From Pseudomonadota bacterium (GTDB lineage: Bacteria; Pseudomonadota; Alphaproteobacteria; Acetobacterales; Acetobacteraceae), in assembly GCA_021815835.1 (NCBI GenBank), contig JAKAZN010000111.1, positions 1 to 6,544 of the forward strand: DNA of 6,544 bases. Direction: 5' to 3'. The notes under the pieces were generated by a model, which saw only the letters and a list, made by a program, of their open reading frames with translations, ran no database searches and had not been told where the DNA came from. Positions 5,172 to 6,544 of the stretch are shown here, in pieces. Within the stretch, counting starts at the first letter, position 1. Every line of letters starts with the position of its first letter. The position numbers and the translations under genes are program-made.

Positions 5172-6269
5172 TCACCCTTCGCCGGCGCTTGCCCATCCTG
5201 TAATGGTCGGATCGGCCCGCAGCTCCAGCGCCCGTCCGGTCGCGCGCGCGAATGCCGCCAGGGCCGCCCCGTCACCGTGCAAGGCCGAAACGATATCCGG
5301 CGCCGCGCGCAGCACCGGGCGCAACGCCGGCCGCGCGGCGCAGTCGCGCGCCAGCGCGGCCAGCGCGGCGAGCCCGGCGGCGTGCGGTCCGGCCAGCACC
5401 TCGTGCAGCGGCGGATGCACCACGGGGCGCAGGATTTCCGCCAGGCCCAGCTGCGTGAATCCCAGCAGCCGGGGGCGCAACGGATCGGCCGCGAGCGCCG
5501 CCGCGAGCGGCTCGGCGAGCATGGGGCGCCGGCGCACCGCCATCCCCGCGAAATCGACCAGGATCGCGCCGCCGAGGTTGCGCAGCCGGATCTGGCGCGC
5601 AAGCTCCGCCAGCGCGGCAAGGTTCAGCGCGAGCTGCGCGGCGGGCTTCGATGCGCGCGCCCCGCTCGCCGCGCCGGTGTCGATGTCGATCGCGCAAAGC
5701 GCCGGCGTGGGATGGATGTGCAGCGCGCCACCGCCGGGAAGCGCGACCATGGTCGCCGCCAGCGCTTCGATTTCCGCTTCCAGCGTGTCGTCGAAGCGCG
5801 CGGCGGCGACCGCTCGCGCGCCCAGCACCGGGCGCAGCGCGGCGCGCAGCGCGGGGTCGTCGATCCCGATCTCCGCATCCGGGTAGAGCGCCGCCAGCCG
5901 TTCCACCGGGTTCGGACCCGCGCGCAGCAGCGCCGGCGGGCCGGCGGCCGCCAGCCCCGCCGCGTCGGCCGCCGCGAGCCGTGGCCCCTTGCCGCCCAGC
6001 GCGGCGCGGACCACGCGGACCAGCACCGCGTCCCCCACGCCGCGGCCGGCGGCGCCGGCGGTGTCGGGCAGGAAACCCTCCGCGCCCGCCAAGGCGACGA
6101 AGGCGCCCGCCATCGCCGGCACGATCGCGCGGACGCGGCCGCGATGGATGTCGCCCACGCCGTCCGGCGCGCCTTGCCGCCAGATGGCGTAGTCCTCCAG
6201 CGCGCCGTCGCGCAGCACCGCCACCCGCGCCTGCCCGGGCGTGCCGGCGACGTGGATGCGCAGGCTCAC
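5172..6269 (-). CDS. Short ribonuclease E/G-like endoribonuclease
   Basis: This is a predicted single-strand-specific, Mg-dependent endoribonuclease for rRNA or mRNA processing, 365 residues long against about 490 for E. coli RNase G. The S1-like RNA-binding part is at 37-70 ([10 protein letters not shown] to GAEGFLPDT). The catalytic core includes CAIDIDTG (192-199), [15 protein letters not shown] (229-243) and [12 protein letters not shown] (270-281). Asp195 and Asp239 match the metal-binding Asp303 and Asp346 of RNase E. The usual RTA 5'-phosphate-sensor segment is not recognisable between about 95 and 160, and no CPxC zinc-link follows the core; instead an Ala-rich tail runs from 290 to 365. 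The start is GTG at 6269, within the GTGA shared with the maf stop, implying translational coupling. The order maf then RNase E/G is conserved in alphaproteobacteria. yacG, often next, is not found. Family sure; symbol rng would be by position only. Confidence 0.88.
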   Translation of the reverse strand: MSLRIHVAGTPGQARVAVLRDGALEDYAIWRQGAPDGVGDIHRGRVRAIVPAMAGAFVALAGAEGFLPDTAGAAGRGVGDAVLVRVVRAALGGKGPRLAAADAAGLAAAGPPALLRAGPNPVERLAALYPDAEIGIDDPALRAALRPVLGARAVAAARFDDTLEAEIEALAATMVALPGGGALHIHPTPALCAIDIDTGAASGARASKPAAQLALNLAALAELARQIRLRNLGGAILVDFAGMAVRRRPMLAEPLAAALAADPLRPRLLGFTQLGLAEILRPVVHPPLHEVLAGPHAAGLAALAALARDCAARPALRPVLRAAPDIVSALHGDGAALAAFARATGRALELRADPTITGWASAGEG

Positions 6270-6544
6270 GGGACGGTCCAGCCGCGCCCGCGCAGCAATT
6301 GCGCGGTCTCGAACAGCGGCAGGCCGACGACGCCGGACCAGCTGCCGGAGAGGAAGCGGATCACGCTCGCCGCCGCGCCCTGGATCGCGTAGCCGCCCGC
6401 CTTGCCCTGCCAGTCGCCGGCCGCGATCAGCGCGTCGATCTGCGGGGCCGTCAGGCGCGCGACGGCGACGGCGGTTTCGACCAGGCGCTCGGAATAGCCG
6501 CCACCGGGGGAGTTCCCAGGGGTGTTCCCAGGGGCATTTTTCGG
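6266..6544 (-). CDS. maf: Maf-like nucleoside triphosphate pyrophosphatase, N-terminal part outside window
   Basis: Only the C-terminal 92 residues are present. They contain the Maf hallmark [14 protein letters not shown] (43-56 of the visible part) and [19 protein letters not shown] (66-84), ending in TGA overlapping the RNase GTG by four bases. Maf proteins hydrolyse non-canonical or canonical NTPs to NMP and pyrophosphate, a house-cleaning role also linked to septum formation. The catalytic N-terminal SxR motif and the central Asp/Lys are beyond the edge. The first visible residues are odd: three four-residue units, APGN, TPGN and SPGG, come just before GYSERLVET, where family members usually have a short charged beta-turn. 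The reading frame stays intact through this stretch, so the gene is probably functional, but the missing half prevents a firm statement. Confidence 0.88.
   Translation of the reverse strand, partial: PKNAPGNTPGNSPGGGYSERLVETAVAVARLTAPQIDALIAAGDWQGKAGGYAIQGAAASVIRFLSGSWSGVVGLPLFETAQLLRGRGWTVP
6500..6535. repeat. 12-bp tandem repeat within maf
   Basis: On the plus strand GTTCCCAGGGG occurs at 6512-6522 and 6524-6534 with a 12-base period (12-mers ending T and C). A third, degenerate copy lies at 6500-6511. Read in the maf frame, each unit codes for (A/T/S)-P-G-(N/G). The period is a multiple of three, so changes in copy number would keep the frame. Further copies could lie beyond the right edge, although the last bases seen (ATTTTTCGG) do not continue the repeat. 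Confidence 0.65.

Noticed and set aside
5277..6392. 371-codon plus-strand open frame opposite the RNase E/G gene
   Set aside because: It is the complement of a gene with clear RNase E/G motifs; composition is Arg/Gln/His-rich with no domain.

Overview
The window is GC-rich, with strong G/C bias at third codon positions, closely packed genes and several 4-base stop/start overlaps. Its best taxonomic clue is the right edge. There a Maf-type nucleotide pyrophosphatase gene runs into a short RNase E/G-like gene, the alphaproteobacterial maf-rng order. The unusually short RNase E/G and the wording of the Maf C-terminus suggest the Acetobacteraceae (Rhodospirillales). A sphingomonad is the main alternative. 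This assignment is made from memory of the families, not from a search.

Layout. On the minus strand, positions 1-1635 hold a SlyB-like glycine-zipper outer-membrane lipoprotein (TTG start) followed 31 bp later by a class B flavin monooxygenase cut off by the left edge. A 127-bp divergent region (1636-1762) has two plausible back-to-back promoters. The plus-strand one reads into a 100-residue antibiotic-biosynthesis-monooxygenase (ABM/YgiN-type) protein. A 111-bp convergent gap (2066-2176) holds a long inverted repeat and possibly a scrap of decayed coding sequence. On the minus strand, 2177-4008 carry an aldo/keto reductase whose stop codon overlaps the start of a fluoroacetate-dehalogenase-like alpha/beta hydrolase. 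Divergent from this pair across 98 bp is a luciferase-like (LLM) flavin oxidoreductase at 4107-5156. It ends only 15 bp from the convergent end of the RNase E/G gene at 5172-6269, which in turn overlaps the truncated maf gene by 4 bases.

How the genes may work together. Positions 1-5156 look like an accessory catabolic or detoxification block. Five oxidoreductases or dehalogenase-type enzymes of unrelated folds (FMO, ABM, alpha/beta hydrolase, AKR, LLM) lie within about 5 kb, with no regulator or transporter visible. Only the AKR-hydrolase pair is demonstrably coupled, by its ATGA overlap. The maf-RNase pair is housekeeping. The block appears to have been joined directly behind the RNase gene, where yacG is often found in alphaproteobacteria. 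No tRNA, rRNA, CRISPR array, transposase gene or replication origin was seen. The main points of interest are the mixed halide-site signature of the hydrolase, a pared-down RNase E/G, a short in-frame tandem repeat in Maf, and the inverted repeat at 2072-2119.
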